From: Acidaminobacter sp.
GTDB taxonomy: Bacteria; Bacillota; Clostridia; Peptostreptococcales; Acidaminobacteraceae
Assembly: GCF_030247605.1 (NCBI RefSeq)
Contig: NZ_JAOTSB010000002.1
Coordinates: forward strand, 62,001 to 126,000
Direction of reading: 5' to 3'
Length of the DNA: 64,000 bases
This document shows positions 1-8,170 of this stretch, one piece after another (the first letter of the stretch is position 1; each line of letters opens with the position of its first letter). Below the pieces are notes generated by a model. The model had not been told where the DNA came from. It did not search any database and worked only from the letters and a program-made list of their open reading frames with translations. The position numbers were made by a program, and so were the translations under genes.

Positions 1-852
1 CTTCATGGATCTGGCTGCACCCTCACCACCTGGAGCCGGGCTGGTAATGTGATAAGCATCTGCGCTCATGCCAAAACCAACAACTTCGCCCAGAATGTTC
101 GCGCCTCTGGCAAGGGCATGGTCCAGAGATTCGAGCAGCAGAATTCCTGAGCCTTCGCCCATGACAAAGCCGTCACGGTCCACGTCAAACGGACGGCTGG
201 CTGTTTTAGGATCATCATTTCGTGTCGACATGGCCTTCATGCTGCAGAAACCAGCAATGCCAAACGGCGTTATAGAGGCTTCTGTTCCGCCTGCGAGGAC
301 GAGATCCGCATCACCGCGCTGAATCAGCCTGAAGCCTTCTCCAACAGCGTTTGTGCCTGACGCACAAGCCGTGACGACACAATAGTTTGGCCCTTTGGCA
401 TTCAGCGCCATAGAAACAGCCCCTGCTGCCATATTGCCAATCATCATTGGAATCAGGAATGGACTCACACGTCCAGGACCTTTTTCAAGCATCTTGGCAT
501 GCTCTTCTTCCATAGTCAAGAGACCGCCAATACCCGAACCGACAACACAGCCAAAGCGATCAGCGTCGACAGTCTCAAGATCGAGCCCGCCGTCTTCAAC
601 TGCCATTTTGGCTGCAGCCACTGCAAACTGCGTGAAGCGGTCCATACGCTTTGCTTCCTTCTTAGGTATGTAGTTCTCAGGTACAAAATCTTTAATTTCC
701 GCAGCAACCTGCGTTGTATACTCAGACGCGTCAAAAGAGGCAATAGGCTTAATGCCGCAAACGCCTTCCCTTAAAGCTTTCCAATACGTCTCACGGCCTA
801 TGCCGATAGGTGTGACCGCGCCAGCACCCGTTACAACAACTCTCTTATTCAA
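1..852 (-). CDS. fabF: 3-oxoacyl-ACP synthase II (KAS II), C-terminus cut by window edge
   Basis: Elongating beta-ketoacyl-ACP synthase of type II fatty-acid synthesis; condenses malonyl-ACP with acyl-ACP. I read 284 codons from a TTG start (850-852) preceded by GGGAGG at a 7-base spacing; the N-terminus reads [17 protein letters not shown], typical of FabF. The nucleophile lies in [10 protein letters not shown] at Cys163, the same position as in E. coli FabF. The window ends before the two catalytic histidines, so about the last third (family length near 410 residues) is missing only because of the edge. It follows acpP by 65 bases and is probably the distal part of the fabH-fabD-fabG-acpP-fabF run. 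Confidence 0.95.
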   Translation of the reverse strand, partial: MNKRVVVTGAGAVTPIGIGRETYWKALREGVCGIKPIASFDASEYTTQVAAEIKDFVPENYIPKKEAKRMDRFTQFAVAAAKMAVEDGGLDLETVDADRFGCVVGSGIGGLLTMEEEHAKMLEKGPGRVSPFLIPMMIGNMAAGAVSMALNAKGPNYCVVTACASGTNAVGEGFRLIQRGDADLVLAGGTEASITPFGIAGFCSMKAMSTRNDDPKTASRPFDVDRDGFVMGEGSGILLLESLDHALARGANILGEVVGFGMSADAYHITSPAPGGEGAARSMK

Positions 853-917
853 ACAGCTTCCCTCCCGAGAATGGTACCTATTGAAAAAGGGGCAGCAAGT
901 GCCCCTCAAGTTCTTGG

Positions 918-1151
918 TTATTCAGCTTTTTTTGACTGAATGAAGTGGTAAATGTCACCAATGTTCTTGAAGTTTTCAGCATCTTCGTCTGGAATTTCAA
1001 TGCCGAATTCGTCTTCAAATGCCATGATGATTTCAACGGCATCAAGAGAGTCCGCTTCCAGATCTGCCATCAGAGAAGTTGATTCCGTAATGACAACATC
1101 TTCGTCAAGGCCTAGCTGATCAATGATAATCTCTTTAATTTTTTCAAACAT
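918..1151 (-). CDS. acpP: Acyl carrier protein
   Basis: Small acidic carrier that holds growing acyl chains on a 4'-phosphopantetheine arm. The attachment Ser35 sits in the EADSLDAVE motif. I start at the ATG at 1151 because AGGTGG lies five bases upstream; an in-frame GTG three codons earlier is part of that ribosome binding site. The resulting 77 residues is the usual ACP length. It lies between fabG and fabF. The 78-base gap after fabG holds a hairpin and a possible internal promoter, which would fit the high ACP demand of the cell. Confidence 0.97.
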   Translation of the reverse strand: MFEKIKEIIIDQLGLDEDVVITESTSLMADLEADSLDAVEIIMAFEDEFGIEIPDEDAENFKNIGDIYHFIQSKKAE

Positions 1152-1209
1152 AATGTCCACCTGTCCTTATCTTTTTTTGTTTGTTTTTAATTTAACCCTA
1201 CGTGAATAG

Positions 1210-1238
1210 ACTATATCAGCAAATGTCTATTAAATCAA
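1210..1238 (-). promoter_or_regulatory. Candidate internal promoter for acpP, with an overlapping hairpin
   Basis: On the minus strand, TTGATT (1233-1238) and TATAGT (1210-1215) are 17 bases apart, a good sigma-A layout. The -35 box overlaps the fabG stop codon. The same bases form an inverted repeat, AATAGAC (1205-1211) with GTCTATT (1225-1231), that in a read-through transcript would fold between fabG and acpP. Either could let acpP exceed fabG expression. Read by eye only. Confidence 0.45.
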
Positions 1239-1970
1239 CATGCCGCCGTCGACATGAATGACTTGACCAGTTAAATAAGCGCTGTCCTGTGAGCACAGGA
1301 AGCTTACAACCTTAGCGACGTCCTCAGGTGTTCCTGCACGTCCGAGGGGAATCTGTGAAGTAAAGTGTGAAGTCGCGTCCTCGCTGAGAACACTCGTCAT
1401 GTCGGTCAGAATGTAACCCGGTGCCACGGCGTTCACTCTTACACCCCGGGGAGCAAACTCTCTGGCAAGGGATTTTGTGAGCCCTATGACGCCGGCTTTG
1501 CTGGCGCTGTAATTGGACTGTCCGGCGTTGCCCATGATGCCGACAACGGAAGTCAGATTGACCATAACACCATTTCTTGCCTTTAACATAAGCTTTCCAA
1601 CTGCCTTACTCATTAGGAAAGCGCCTTTCAAATTGACATTCATGACCTCATCCCAATCAGATTCTTTCATGCGGATGATGAGATTATCTCTCGTAATTCC
1701 GGCGTTATTGACGAGAACATCAATTTTGCCAAACTTCTTGACTGCTTCAGCGGTAAGCCTTTCAGCATCTTCAGCTTTGGAAACGTCCGCCTGGACGGCA
1801 ATAGCTTCACAACCTACAGCCGCCAGCTCTTCCACCAGCGCTTTGGCTTTTTCTTCACTGGACGTATAATTGACGACGAGTTTAGCGCCCTTGTGTGCGA
1901 ATTCAAGGCTGATCGCTCGGCCAATACCGCGTGTTCCGCCTGTAACAAGTACCACTTGATCCTTAAACAT
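1230..1970 (-). CDS. fabG: 3-oxoacyl-ACP reductase
   Basis: NADPH-dependent short-chain dehydrogenase that reduces beta-ketoacyl-ACP. The N-terminal TGGTRGIG cofactor loop, the NNAG motif (residues 88-91) and the catalytic Ser141, Tyr154 and Lys158 (YSASK) are all present. 246 residues is family length, and the C-terminus (HVDGGMLI) is typical of FabG. Its start overlaps the fabD stop by eight bases, suggesting translational coupling. Other SDR activities are possible on sequence alone, but the position between fabD and acpP fixes the assignment. Confidence 0.97.
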   Translation of the reverse strand: MFKDQVVLVTGGTRGIGRAISLEFAHKGAKLVVNYTSSEEKAKALVEELAAVGCEAIAVQADVSKAEDAERLTAEAVKKFGKIDVLVNNAGITRDNLIIRMKESDWDEVMNVNLKGAFLMSKAVGKLMLKARNGVMVNLTSVVGIMGNAGQSNYSASKAGVIGLTKSLAREFAPRGVRVNAVAPGYILTDMTSVLSEDATSHFTSQIPLGRAGTPEDVAKVVSFLCSQDSAYLTGQVIHVDGGMLI

Positions 1971-2913
1971 GGGCTGCCTCCTTCAATTTCTCTCTGAGCG
2001 CCTCAAGGTCTTCCGGCTTTTCAACATTATAAACATCAACGTCTTTGTCAATTTTTCGGATAAACTTTGTCAGCGCATTGCCGGGACCGACTTCAATGAA
2101 GGTCGTGATTCCGTCTCTGACCATTGCAGCGACACAATCTTCCCAAAGAACGGAGTTGAAGACCTGTTTGACGAGGTTCTCCCTGACATCCGTGCCGGCA
2201 TCCAGACGGTCACCCGTCACATTGGAGTAGACCGGATGAGACGGCGCTTTAAAGTCATATTTCTGCATTTCCTGTCTCAACTTTTCCCCGGCTCCAAGAA
2301 GCATGCTCGTGTGGAATGGAGCTGATACCGGAAGCAAAACCGCTTTTTTGGCGCCATAATTCTTGGAAATTTCAATTGCCTTTTTGACGGCTTCAAGCTC
2401 GCCTGCAACCACTACTTGCTTAGGGCAGTTGAAGTTTGCAGGTTCGCAGATGCCAAAAACTGAGGCTTCTTCACACACTTTCAGAACATCCTCGCGCTCT
2501 ACGCCCAGGAGTGCTGCCATGCCGCCTATTCCAAGAGGCACTTCTTCCTGCATGAACTGTCCGCGCTTTCTGACAATCCGCACCGCGTCTTCAAAGGCCA
2601 TGGCATCCGCAGCGACCAGCGCGGTGTATTCCCCTAAAGAAAGTCCGGAAAAAGCATCAGGCTCAAGACCCAAGACTTCCTTGACAGCGGTATAGATGGC
2701 ATAGCTGACTGTCAAAATGGAAGGCTGTGTATTTTCAGTCTTCTGAAGTGCTTCTTCACTGCTGTCAAAGCAAAGGGCGCTCATATCCATATCGAGACTT
2801 TTTCCGGCCAGATCGAAGATCGCTTTTGCACTATCGAACTGAGCGGCGAATTCTTTGCCCATACCTACATATTGGGCACCTTGGCCCGGAAATACTATTC
2901 CAATTTTACTCAT
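1963..2913 (-). CDS. fabD: Malonyl-CoA:ACP transacylase
   Basis: Transfers malonyl from CoA to ACP, supplying the extender unit. The N-terminus reads IGIVFPGQGAQ; the nucleophile Ser92 is in GLSLGEY and the partner His200 in APFHTSM. I chose the ATG at 2913, with GGAGG seven bases upstream, giving 316 residues; an open frame extends 13 codons further but would run back into the end of fabH. Only 11 bases separate it from the fabH stop. In many clostridia fabK sits between these two genes; it is absent here. Confidence 0.97.
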   Translation of the reverse strand: MSKIGIVFPGQGAQYVGMGKEFAAQFDSAKAIFDLAGKSLDMDMSALCFDSSEEALQKTENTQPSILTVSYAIYTAVKEVLGLEPDAFSGLSLGEYTALVAADAMAFEDAVRIVRKRGQFMQEEVPLGIGGMAALLGVEREDVLKVCEEASVFGICEPANFNCPKQVVVAGELEAVKKAIEISKNYGAKKAVLLPVSAPFHTSMLLGAGEKLRQEMQKYDFKAPSHPVYSNVTGDRLDAGTDVRENLVKQVFNSVLWEDCVAAMVRDGITTFIEVGPGNALTKFIRKIDKDVDVYNVEKPEDLEALREKLKEAAHV

Positions 2914-2924
2914 CTTTCTGCCTC

Positions 2925-3914
2925 CTACCACTGCATGACACAGGCGCCCCAAGTGAGACCGCCGCCGAAGCCGACCATGACCACATGATCCCCTTCGCTG
3001 AGTTTGCCTTGTGTGACCGCTTCATGAAGCGCGACAGGGATGGACGCCGCTGACATATTGCCATATTTATCAAGATTGACCTGAACTTTTTCCATAGGCA
3101 GCTGAAGTCGCTTTGACGCAGCTAAAATAATGCGTTCATTCGCCTGGTGCGGGACCAGGAAATCGATTTCTTCAAATGAAACCCCTGAATTTTCAATAGC
3201 TCTGAGCGATGCGTTTTCCATGACGCGCACGGCAAATTTGAAAACTTCCTTGCCCTCCATCTTGAGGAAATGCTCACGGGCTTCAACAGTTTCAAGCGTC
3301 GCAGGCTTTTCTGTGCCGCCGGCAGGCATATACAGATATTTCCCGCCAGATCCGTCAGATCCCAGGTCAAATCCCAAGAGGCCGCGGTTTTCATCTTCAG
3401 AAGGTCCTACGACAACTGCGCCCGAACCGTCTCCAAAGAGAACACAGGTATTGCGGTCCTTAAAGTCTATGATTTTTGACATGATCTCGGTACCAATGAC
3501 TAAAGCGTGCTTATACATGCCGGAAGCGATAAACCGGTCTGCAATAGCAAGACCGTATAAGAATCCGGAACAGGCGGCTTCAAGATCAAAGGCCGCTGCT
3601 TTAGTCGCCCCAATTTTGTCCTGTACTATGCAGGCGGTTGCCGGAAACACCATATCCGGTGTAATAGTCGCGACAATGATCAGATCGATTTGATCTGCGG
3701 TTATGCCGGCATTTTTAAGTGCCATCTCTGCGGCTTGGATTGAGAGTGAGGAGTTGGTCTCGTTACCATCGGCAAAGCGTCTCTCAGAGATGCCCGTGCG
3801 GGTGCGAATCCACTCATCCGAGGTTTCGACGATCTTTTCCATATCAAAATTGGTCACAATGCGTTCAGGGAGGGCCATGCCGGTTCCGAGAATGCGACTC
3901 TTTCGGTTGATCAA
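2925..3914 (-). CDS. fabH: 3-oxoacyl-ACP synthase III
   Basis: Initiates fatty-acid synthesis by condensing acyl-CoA with malonyl-ACP. The Cys-His-Asn triad is visible: Cys115 (EAACSGF), His256 (PHQANERI) and Asn286 (KYGNMSAAS). 329 residues is normal. The start is TTG with GGAG eight bases upstream. It heads the fab run and has its own promoter with an overlapping FapR-type operator, so it is likely repressed when malonyl-CoA is low. Acyl-CoA preference cannot be read from the sequence. Confidence 0.97.
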   Translation of the reverse strand: MINRKSRILGTGMALPERIVTNFDMEKIVETSDEWIRTRTGISERRFADGNETNSSLSIQAAEMALKNAGITADQIDLIIVATITPDMVFPATACIVQDKIGATKAAAFDLEAACSGFLYGLAIADRFIASGMYKHALVIGTEIMSKIIDFKDRNTCVLFGDGSGAVVVGPSEDENRGLLGFDLGSDGSGGKYLYMPAGGTEKPATLETVEAREHFLKMEGKEVFKFAVRVMENASLRAIENSGVSFEEIDFLVPHQANERIILAASKRLQLPMEKVQVNLDKYGNMSAASIPVALHEAVTQGKLSEGDHVVMVGFGGGLTWGACVMQW

Positions 3915-3955
3915 AATATCATCTCCAGATGTTAAAACTTGTTATTTATTTCTCG

Positions 3956-3976
3956 TATTAGTATCTGCTACTAATA
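3956..3976 (-). promoter_or_regulatory. FapR operator at the fabH promoter
   Basis: A perfect inverted repeat with eight-base arms, TATTAGTA (3956-3963) and TACTAATA (3969-3976), around TCTGC. The inner 17 bases match the TTAGTA-N5-TACTAA pattern recognised by FapR in Bacillus and Staphylococcus. It overlaps the -10 box of the fabH promoter, and fapR itself is nearby at 5166-5732. Malonyl-CoA is expected to release the repressor. Confidence 0.9.
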
Positions 3977-4001
3977 TATACGATACAACGGCATATGGCA
4001 A
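3973..4001 (-). promoter_or_regulatory. fabH promoter
   Basis: Minus-strand TTGCCA (3996-4001) and TATATT (3973-3978) separated by 17 bases, a good sigma-A promoter. The -10 box shares four bases with the FapR operator, so bound FapR would block RNA polymerase directly. It lies just downstream of the plsX terminator, making fabH the first gene of a separate transcript. Confidence 0.8.
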
Positions 4002-4012
4002 GTCCCTGGGCG

Positions 4013-4046
4013 AAAAAAAACAGGCACTCACATTAACGTGCCTGTT
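4013..4046 (-). terminator. Rho-independent terminator after plsX
   Basis: Minus-strand stem AACAGGCAC/GTGCCTGTT (nine pairs, arms at 4019-4027 and 4038-4046, ten-base loop) followed by a run of U (A-tract 4013-4020 on the plus strand). It closes the fapR-plsX transcript before the fabH promoter. Confidence 0.85.
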
Positions 4047-4119
4047 CCGGCCTGTGTTTTCAACAGATCCAGCAATTCTTAAATTACGCTTAAGCCTATG
4101 TACGTCCCCTGCTTCCTGA

Positions 4120-5163
4120 TCAGCTTTCCTGGGTTTCAGGAGACGCAGATTGTCTTGCCGCCTCGAGATCTTTCCTGCCAAGCTCTTCTCGGATCCGCTC
4201 CACTACTTGGCTCTTGACGCAGACCTCAGCGTAGCGTATGGCATTTTTGATAGCCTTCGCGTTCGAGCTGCCGTGGGCTTTGACTATGAGGCCTTCCGTC
4301 CCAAGGAACGGTGCTCCGCCATATTCGGTGTAATCCAGCTTCTTCTTGAGCTCCGTAAAGACACCCTTAAGCAGCATGCCGAGCAGCATGTTCTTCTTGG
4401 TTTTCATCAGCTGAGCTTTCAGCATGCCGCTGAAACTCGACGCGACGCCCTCGGACAGCTTCAGGATAATATTTCCGGTAAAGCCGTCACAGACAATGAC
4501 ATCACACACCCCATCCGGAATATCCCTGGCTTCAATATTGCCAATAAAGTTGAGATCACTGGCTTTCAGGATTGGATAGGCATCGACAACAAGAATGTTG
4601 CCCTTTCCTTCCTCTGTGCCGATGTTCGCTATACCCACTGTAGGATTTTCAATGCCCAGGACATCACGGGCATAAATGGTACCCATGACGGCGAACTCAT
4701 AGAGGTTATGGGGCTTGCAGTCTGCGTTGGAACCCGCGTCAATCAGAACGCTGAAGCCTTTCGATGTCGGATATGGCAGACAGAGCGCCGGCCTGTCAAG
4801 GCCTTTGATTCTGCCGACTTTTAAAAGCCCGCCCGCTAAGAGCGCACCCGTATTGCCTGCAGAAAGGAGCGCGTCGATGCTGCCATTTTTAAGCATTTCA
4901 AACCCGACGACCATGGAGGCATCTTTTTTGCTCTTTATGGCTCTGACGGGTTTATCTTCGTTCTCGATTACCTCGCTGGCATGATGGATGATCAACCGAT
5001 TCGCATCATATTTTAAAGAAGCGAGCTGTGCCTTGATCTGGTCTTCCATGCCAATCAGCACGAGATCTGCACTGATCATGGAGAGGGCTTCTACAGCACC
5101 TTTAACGACAGCTTCAGGCGCATGGTCACCGCCCATGGCATCTATTCCAATCCGGATTGTCAT
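4120..5163 (-). CDS. plsX: Phosphate acyltransferase PlsX
   Basis: Converts acyl-ACP to acyl-phosphate, the donor for PlsY in phosphatidic-acid synthesis. The N-terminus IGIDAMGGDHAP is the PlsX signature; 347 residues is normal, with a slightly longer polar tail. It starts two bases after the fapR stop, as in the fapR-plsX operon of Bacillus, and is followed by a terminator. The next enzyme, plsY, is not in the window: der and gpsA, which often flank it, directly abut each other. Confidence 0.97.
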   Translation of the reverse strand: MTIRIGIDAMGGDHAPEAVVKGAVEALSMISADLVLIGMEDQIKAQLASLKYDANRLIIHHASEVIENEDKPVRAIKSKKDASMVVGFEMLKNGSIDALLSAGNTGALLAGGLLKVGRIKGLDRPALCLPYPTSKGFSVLIDAGSNADCKPHNLYEFAVMGTIYARDVLGIENPTVGIANIGTEEGKGNILVVDAYPILKASDLNFIGNIEARDIPDGVCDVIVCDGFTGNIILKLSEGVASSFSGMLKAQLMKTKKNMLLGMLLKGVFTELKKKLDYTEYGGAPFLGTEGLIVKAHGSSNAKAIKNAIRYAEVCVKSQVVERIREELGRKDLEAARQSASPETQES

Positions 5164-5165
5164 AC

Positions 5166-5732
5166 TTAAATCACACTCCCGTCCAGGGCAACAAGGATGA
5201 ACTTGCCCCTGAATACTTGATCTTGATTGCTGGTGATGTTGATGTGAATAAAATACTCACTGCCTCTGACTCTGACCAGCTCCGCCTTAGCCACCAGTTT
5301 CTGACCGGCGATGACCGGTACACGGTATTTAATGTTGGCTACGCCGGTTAAAGCGACATGGGCATCAATCACTGCCATAGCTAAAGACTCTGCCATGGCA
5401 AAAATGTAATGGCCTTTGACGATCTTGGTTTTTTCAAAGGCGAGGGTTTCATCTGTTTCAAGGACAGAAATGCCACGCTTGTTGAGTTCCAGGTCGATCA
5501 GTTCACCCACGATTTCACCGCGCCCAAGGGTTTTTACTTTATCATAATTATCAGTCGCAACCTTACGGACGCGCTCTCTCAGTTCAGGGATGTTCAGCTG
5601 CATGCGGTCCAGACGGATGGTCTGAATGCTGACGCCCAACTCTTCGCTGAGCTCCTCATCCGTCAAAAACGGATCCTGGGTCAGAATCTCAGTCAGACGG
5701 TTCAAACGCTCCTGTTTTTTATATCTGGCCAT
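5166..5732 (-). CDS. fapR: FapR, malonyl-CoA-responsive repressor of lipid synthesis
   Basis: Transcription factor with an N-terminal DeoR-like helix-turn-helix (about residues 1-55, including TDEELSEELGVSIQTIRLDR) and a C-terminal hot-dog domain that binds malonyl-CoA (about residues 70-185). I start at the ATG at 5732 (MARYKKQERL), which gives 188 residues, the length of Bacillus subtilis FapR; the open frame upstream has no homology-like sequence. A TATAAT box lies at 5776-5781, but its -35 partner is poor and I see no operator there. The clear FapR site is at fabH. Confidence 0.95.
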   Translation of the reverse strand: MARYKKQERLNRLTEILTQDPFLTDEELSEELGVSIQTIRLDRMQLNIPELRERVRKVATDNYDKVKTLGRGEIVGELIDLELNKRGISVLETDETLAFEKTKIVKGHYIFAMAESLAMAVIDAHVALTGVANIKYRVPVIAGQKLVAKAELVRVRGSEYFIHINITSNQDQVFRGKFILVALDGSVI

Positions 5733-5823
5733 AGGGGAATCACTCCATTTGCTGTAGCTTTTAGCGCCTGGTCCTATTATAACATAAATATTCGAGTTCC
5801 GGCAGACCACCTTTTGGACATGC

Positions 5824-5849
5824 AAAAAGCAGGCTGAGATCAACCTGCT
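5824..5849 (-). terminator. Terminator after rpmF
   Basis: Minus-strand hairpin with nine-pair arms AGCAGGTTG and CAGCCTGCT (one G-U pair) around ATCT at 5828-5849, followed by UUUU (A-tract 5824-5828). It separates the yceD-rpmF transcript from fapR-plsX. Confidence 0.8.
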
Positions 5850-5887
5850 CTGAATACTGTTTGCGTATTCAATTGAATAGTACTGTC

Positions 5888-6067
5888 TTACTTAACGGAT
5901 ACCACTTCTATGCCTTTATAGTAACCACAAGAGCCACAGACACGATGCGGTACGTTAGGCTCATGGCACTGTGGGCACTCAATGATGTTCGGAGCGTCCA
6001 TCTTAATGTTCGAGGCTCTTCTCTTATCACGTCTTGCTTTGGAAATCTTACGCTTAGGTACTGCCAT
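5888..6067 (-). CDS. rpmF: Ribosomal protein bL32
   Basis: Large-subunit ribosomal protein of 59 residues starting [18 protein letters not shown]. Four cysteines in two CxxC pairs (Cys31/34 and Cys44/47) form the zinc-binding version. AAGGAGG lies eight bases before the ATG. It follows yceD by 13 bases, the usual yceD-rpmF pair, which in many bacteria precedes lipid-synthesis genes. A terminator follows. Confidence 0.97.
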   Translation of the reverse strand: MAVPKRKISKARRDKRRASNIKMDAPNIIECPQCHEPNVPHRVCGSCGYYKGIEVVSVK

Positions 6068-6080
6068 TGATCACACCTCC

Positions 6081-6590
6081 TTAATTCTGACTAAAAAAGT
6101 TCTTGAGGCTCTCGAGTCTAGGGTCGACCCTGTCCTCGGAACATGTACATTCATCCTCATTCAGCGACTTTCCGCAATTCGGACAAATGCCCTTGCACGA
6201 AGGATCGCACAAGACTTGAATTGGCATTGAGAGGTGGATTTCGTCGACCACAAGCCGTTCTATGTCGACATTGTAGTCTTCAATGAAAAGAGACTGCTCA
6301 TCCTCTTCAATGAATTCGCCGCCCTGCCGAATGATTTGCTTTGTCAGATCCCGTTCAAACTTCAATTCGACCGGATTCAAACAGCGGTTGCATGAAAAAT
6401 TAAATGTGCCTGAATAGTGGACATCAATTTCCAGCTCCACGCCTCTGCGCTCTACCATTCCTTTGACTTGAAAAGGTGAAACACCTTCCGCACCGAAAAC
6501 CTCAAAGTCGGATAGATCCAGAGTAAGCGTCATTTCAAAAGGCATTTGGCTCAGCTTTCCGCTGATCACATTTGTGAGATTGAGAACCAT
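6081..6590 (-). CDS. yceD: DUF177 protein YceD
   Basis: Conserved protein linked to 23S rRNA or large-subunit metabolism in other organisms; the molecular role is not firmly established. 169 residues, acidic, with four cysteines as CNRC near residue 68 and CPNCG near residue 145, plus CDPSCKG, likely for metal. The last residues (DPRLESLKNF) are typical of the family. It is co-transcribed with rpmF from a consensus promoter 28 bases upstream. Confidence 0.9.
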   Translation of the reverse strand: MVLNLTNVISGKLSQMPFEMTLTLDLSDFEVFGAEGVSPFQVKGMVERRGVELEIDVHYSGTFNFSCNRCLNPVELKFERDLTKQIIRQGGEFIEEDEQSLFIEDYNVDIERLVVDEIHLSMPIQVLCDPSCKGICPNCGKSLNEDECTCSEDRVDPRLESLKNFFSQN

Positions 6591-6617
6591 ATGACACCTC
6601 TAGTTTACAACATGATA

Positions 6618-6646
6618 ATTATATAAGCGGCCAGTTCTTTTGTCAA
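6618..6646 (-). promoter_or_regulatory. yceD-rpmF promoter
   Basis: Minus-strand TTGACA (6641-6646) and TATAAT (6618-6623) with a 17-base spacer: a perfect consensus sigma-A promoter, consistent with strong ribosomal-protein expression. Confidence 0.92.
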
Positions 6647-6761
6647 GCATAATTACTTGCCACTTGCCGACCGGCCCACGGCTTAGTTATTATACACCTA
6701 ACAGCTGTGCTTTGTACACCAAATTTCGGAAAAATCTTAAACGAAATTCAAATCATAAGAA

Positions 6762-6787
6762 GACGCGAACCTTTTCAGGTTCGCGTC
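6762..6787 (-). terminator. Hairpin terminator after ackA
   Basis: Perfect ten-base arms GACGCGAACC (6762-6771) and GGTTCGCGTC (6778-6787), 37 bases past the ackA stop. The following minus-strand bases are T-rich (TTCTTATGATTT) but not a clean U-run, so termination may be partial. The rest of 6647-6761 shows nothing I recognise. Confidence 0.7.
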
Positions 6788-6823
6788 CAAAACCTTGCCA
6801 TGTATGATTTAAAGATCTGAAAC

Positions 6824-8023
6824 CTACAGCCCTTTGACGATTTCAACTGTGTCGCGTGCGATCATCAGCTCTTCGTTGGTAGGGATGACGAGAACTTTGA
6901 TTTTGGAATCGTCAGTATTGATGAAAGTTTCTTTGCCGCGAACGTTGTTGCGCTCGTCGCTGACTTTTAGGCCCATGAATTCGAGGTTTTTGCAGATGTC
7001 CGCGCGGTTTGTGATAGAGTTCTCACCAAGACCCGCAGTAAAGATCACTGCATCCACGCCGCCCATTTCGGCCGCATAAGCTGCGATATATTGTCTGACG
7101 CGATCGTCAAAAGTTTCGAGGGCCAGAGCTGCGCGCTCATTGCCGTCTTTGGCAGCATTTTCAATGTCTCTGAAGTCGCTGCTGACGCCGGAAATGCCGA
7201 GGACGCCTGATTTTTTATTGAGGACGTTGTTGATGCCTTCAATGTCGAGATTTTCTTTTTCCATGAGGAATGTGATGATTGCAGGGTCAATATCGCCGCA
7301 GCGCGTTCCCATGATCAAGCCTTCAAGCGGTGTGAAGCCCATGCTTGTCGCAACGGATTTGCCGTTCTTGATGGCTGTAACACTGGCGCCGTTGCCAAGG
7401 TGGCAGCTGATCAGTCTGAGTTCTGTAATTGGCTTGCCCATCATGTCAGCTGCTCTTTCTGCGACATAACGGTGGCTTGTGCCGTGGAAACCATAGCGGC
7501 GAACTTTATACTTTTCGTAATACTCATAAGGAATTGGGTAGATATAAGCTTGCGGCGGCATTGTCTGATGGAAAGCTGTATCGAAAACGCCAACGTTTGG
7601 AACCGTTGGGATCAGCTCCTGGATAGCTTCGACGCCCATGATGTTCGGTGGGTTATGGAGCGGCGCGAGGTCGATACATTCTTCGAGCGCAGCCATGACA
7701 TCTTCTGTGATCAGGACTGAGCCGCTGTACTTTTCGCCTGCATGAACGACGCGGTGTCCTACGGCATCAATTTCGTCCAAAGACTTGACCGCGCCATAGT
7801 TCTCATCGACAAGTGCCTTAAGAACTTCGTTAAGTGCATCTTTGTGATTTTTCATTGGAACCATAATTACTTCTTTGTCTCTGCCCTCTTTTTCGTGCTT
7901 AAGAACAGAACCTTCAATGCCAATTCTCTCAACAAGACCTTTTGCAAGAAGAGTTTCATCCTGCATATTCATCAGCTGATACTTCAATGAAGATGAACCA
8001 CAGTTAATAACCAAAACGTTCAT
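6824..8023 (-). CDS. ackA: Acetate kinase
   Basis: Makes ATP and acetate from acetyl phosphate, or the reverse; central to fermentative energy metabolism. 399 residues with the family signatures: [15 protein letters not shown] at the N-terminus, [30 protein letters not shown] and [14 protein letters not shown] lies six bases before the ATG. It is monocistronic, with its own promoter and terminator; the usual partner pta is not adjacent. The divergent neighbour tmcAL uses acetate. Confidence 0.98.
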   Translation of the reverse strand: MNVLVINCGSSSLKYQLMNMQDETLLAKGLVERIGIEGSVLKHEKEGRDKEVIMVPMKNHKDALNEVLKALVDENYGAVKSLDEIDAVGHRVVHAGEKYSGSVLITEDVMAALEECIDLAPLHNPPNIMGVEAIQELIPTVPNVGVFDTAFHQTMPPQAYIYPIPYEYYEKYKVRRYGFHGTSHRYVAERAADMMGKPITELRLISCHLGNGASVTAIKNGKSVATSMGFTPLEGLIMGTRCGDIDPAIITFLMEKENLDIEGINNVLNKKSGVLGISGVSSDFRDIENAAKDGNERAALALETFDDRVRQYIAAYAAEMGGVDAVIFTAGLGENSITNRADICKNLEFMGLKVSDERNNVRGKETFINTDDSKIKVLVIPTNEELMIARDTVEIVKGL

Positions 8024-8066
8024 GATAGACCTCCCAATTAAAATCGATTGAACTTCACTCGTTATT

Positions 8067-8094
8067 ATTATAAATTAAATTAGAAATATTACAA
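8067..8094 (-). promoter_or_regulatory. ackA promoter
   Basis: Minus-strand TTGTAA (8089-8094) and TATAAT (8067-8072), 16-base spacer, in an AT-rich region 44 bases before the ackA start. The -35 hexamer is shared with the candidate tmcAL promoter on the other strand. Confidence 0.65.
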
Positions 8095-8117
8095 GTCAGA
8101 AACACAATTTGTATACA
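8089..8117 (+). promoter_or_regulatory. Candidate tmcAL promoter
   Basis: Plus-strand TTACAA (8089-8094) and TATACA (8112-8117) with a 17-base spacer, diverging from the ackA promoter over the same -35 hexamer. Moderate matches to consensus only. Confidence 0.5.
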
Positions 8118-8170
8118 TAATGCATTATTTTTTTCACAAAGATATTTCAATATTGTCCAGGGAGGTTCTC

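Noticed and set aside
3130-3693. 187-residue open frame on the plus strand opposite fabH
   Set aside because: It lies inside fabH on the other strand, lacks a ribosome binding site and shows no protein-like pattern; fabH has its full catalytic triad.
3942-4181. 79-residue frame between plsX and fabH
   Set aside because: It overlaps the plsX end in another frame and contains the terminator and FapR operator.
4150-4824. 224-residue open frame opposite plsX
   Set aside because: Shadow of a strongly supported gene; no ribosome binding site or recognisable motif.
5733-5843. N-terminal extension of fapR
   Set aside because: 37 extra residues cover the promoter region and are not conserved-looking; the ATG at 5732 gives the exact Bacillus length.
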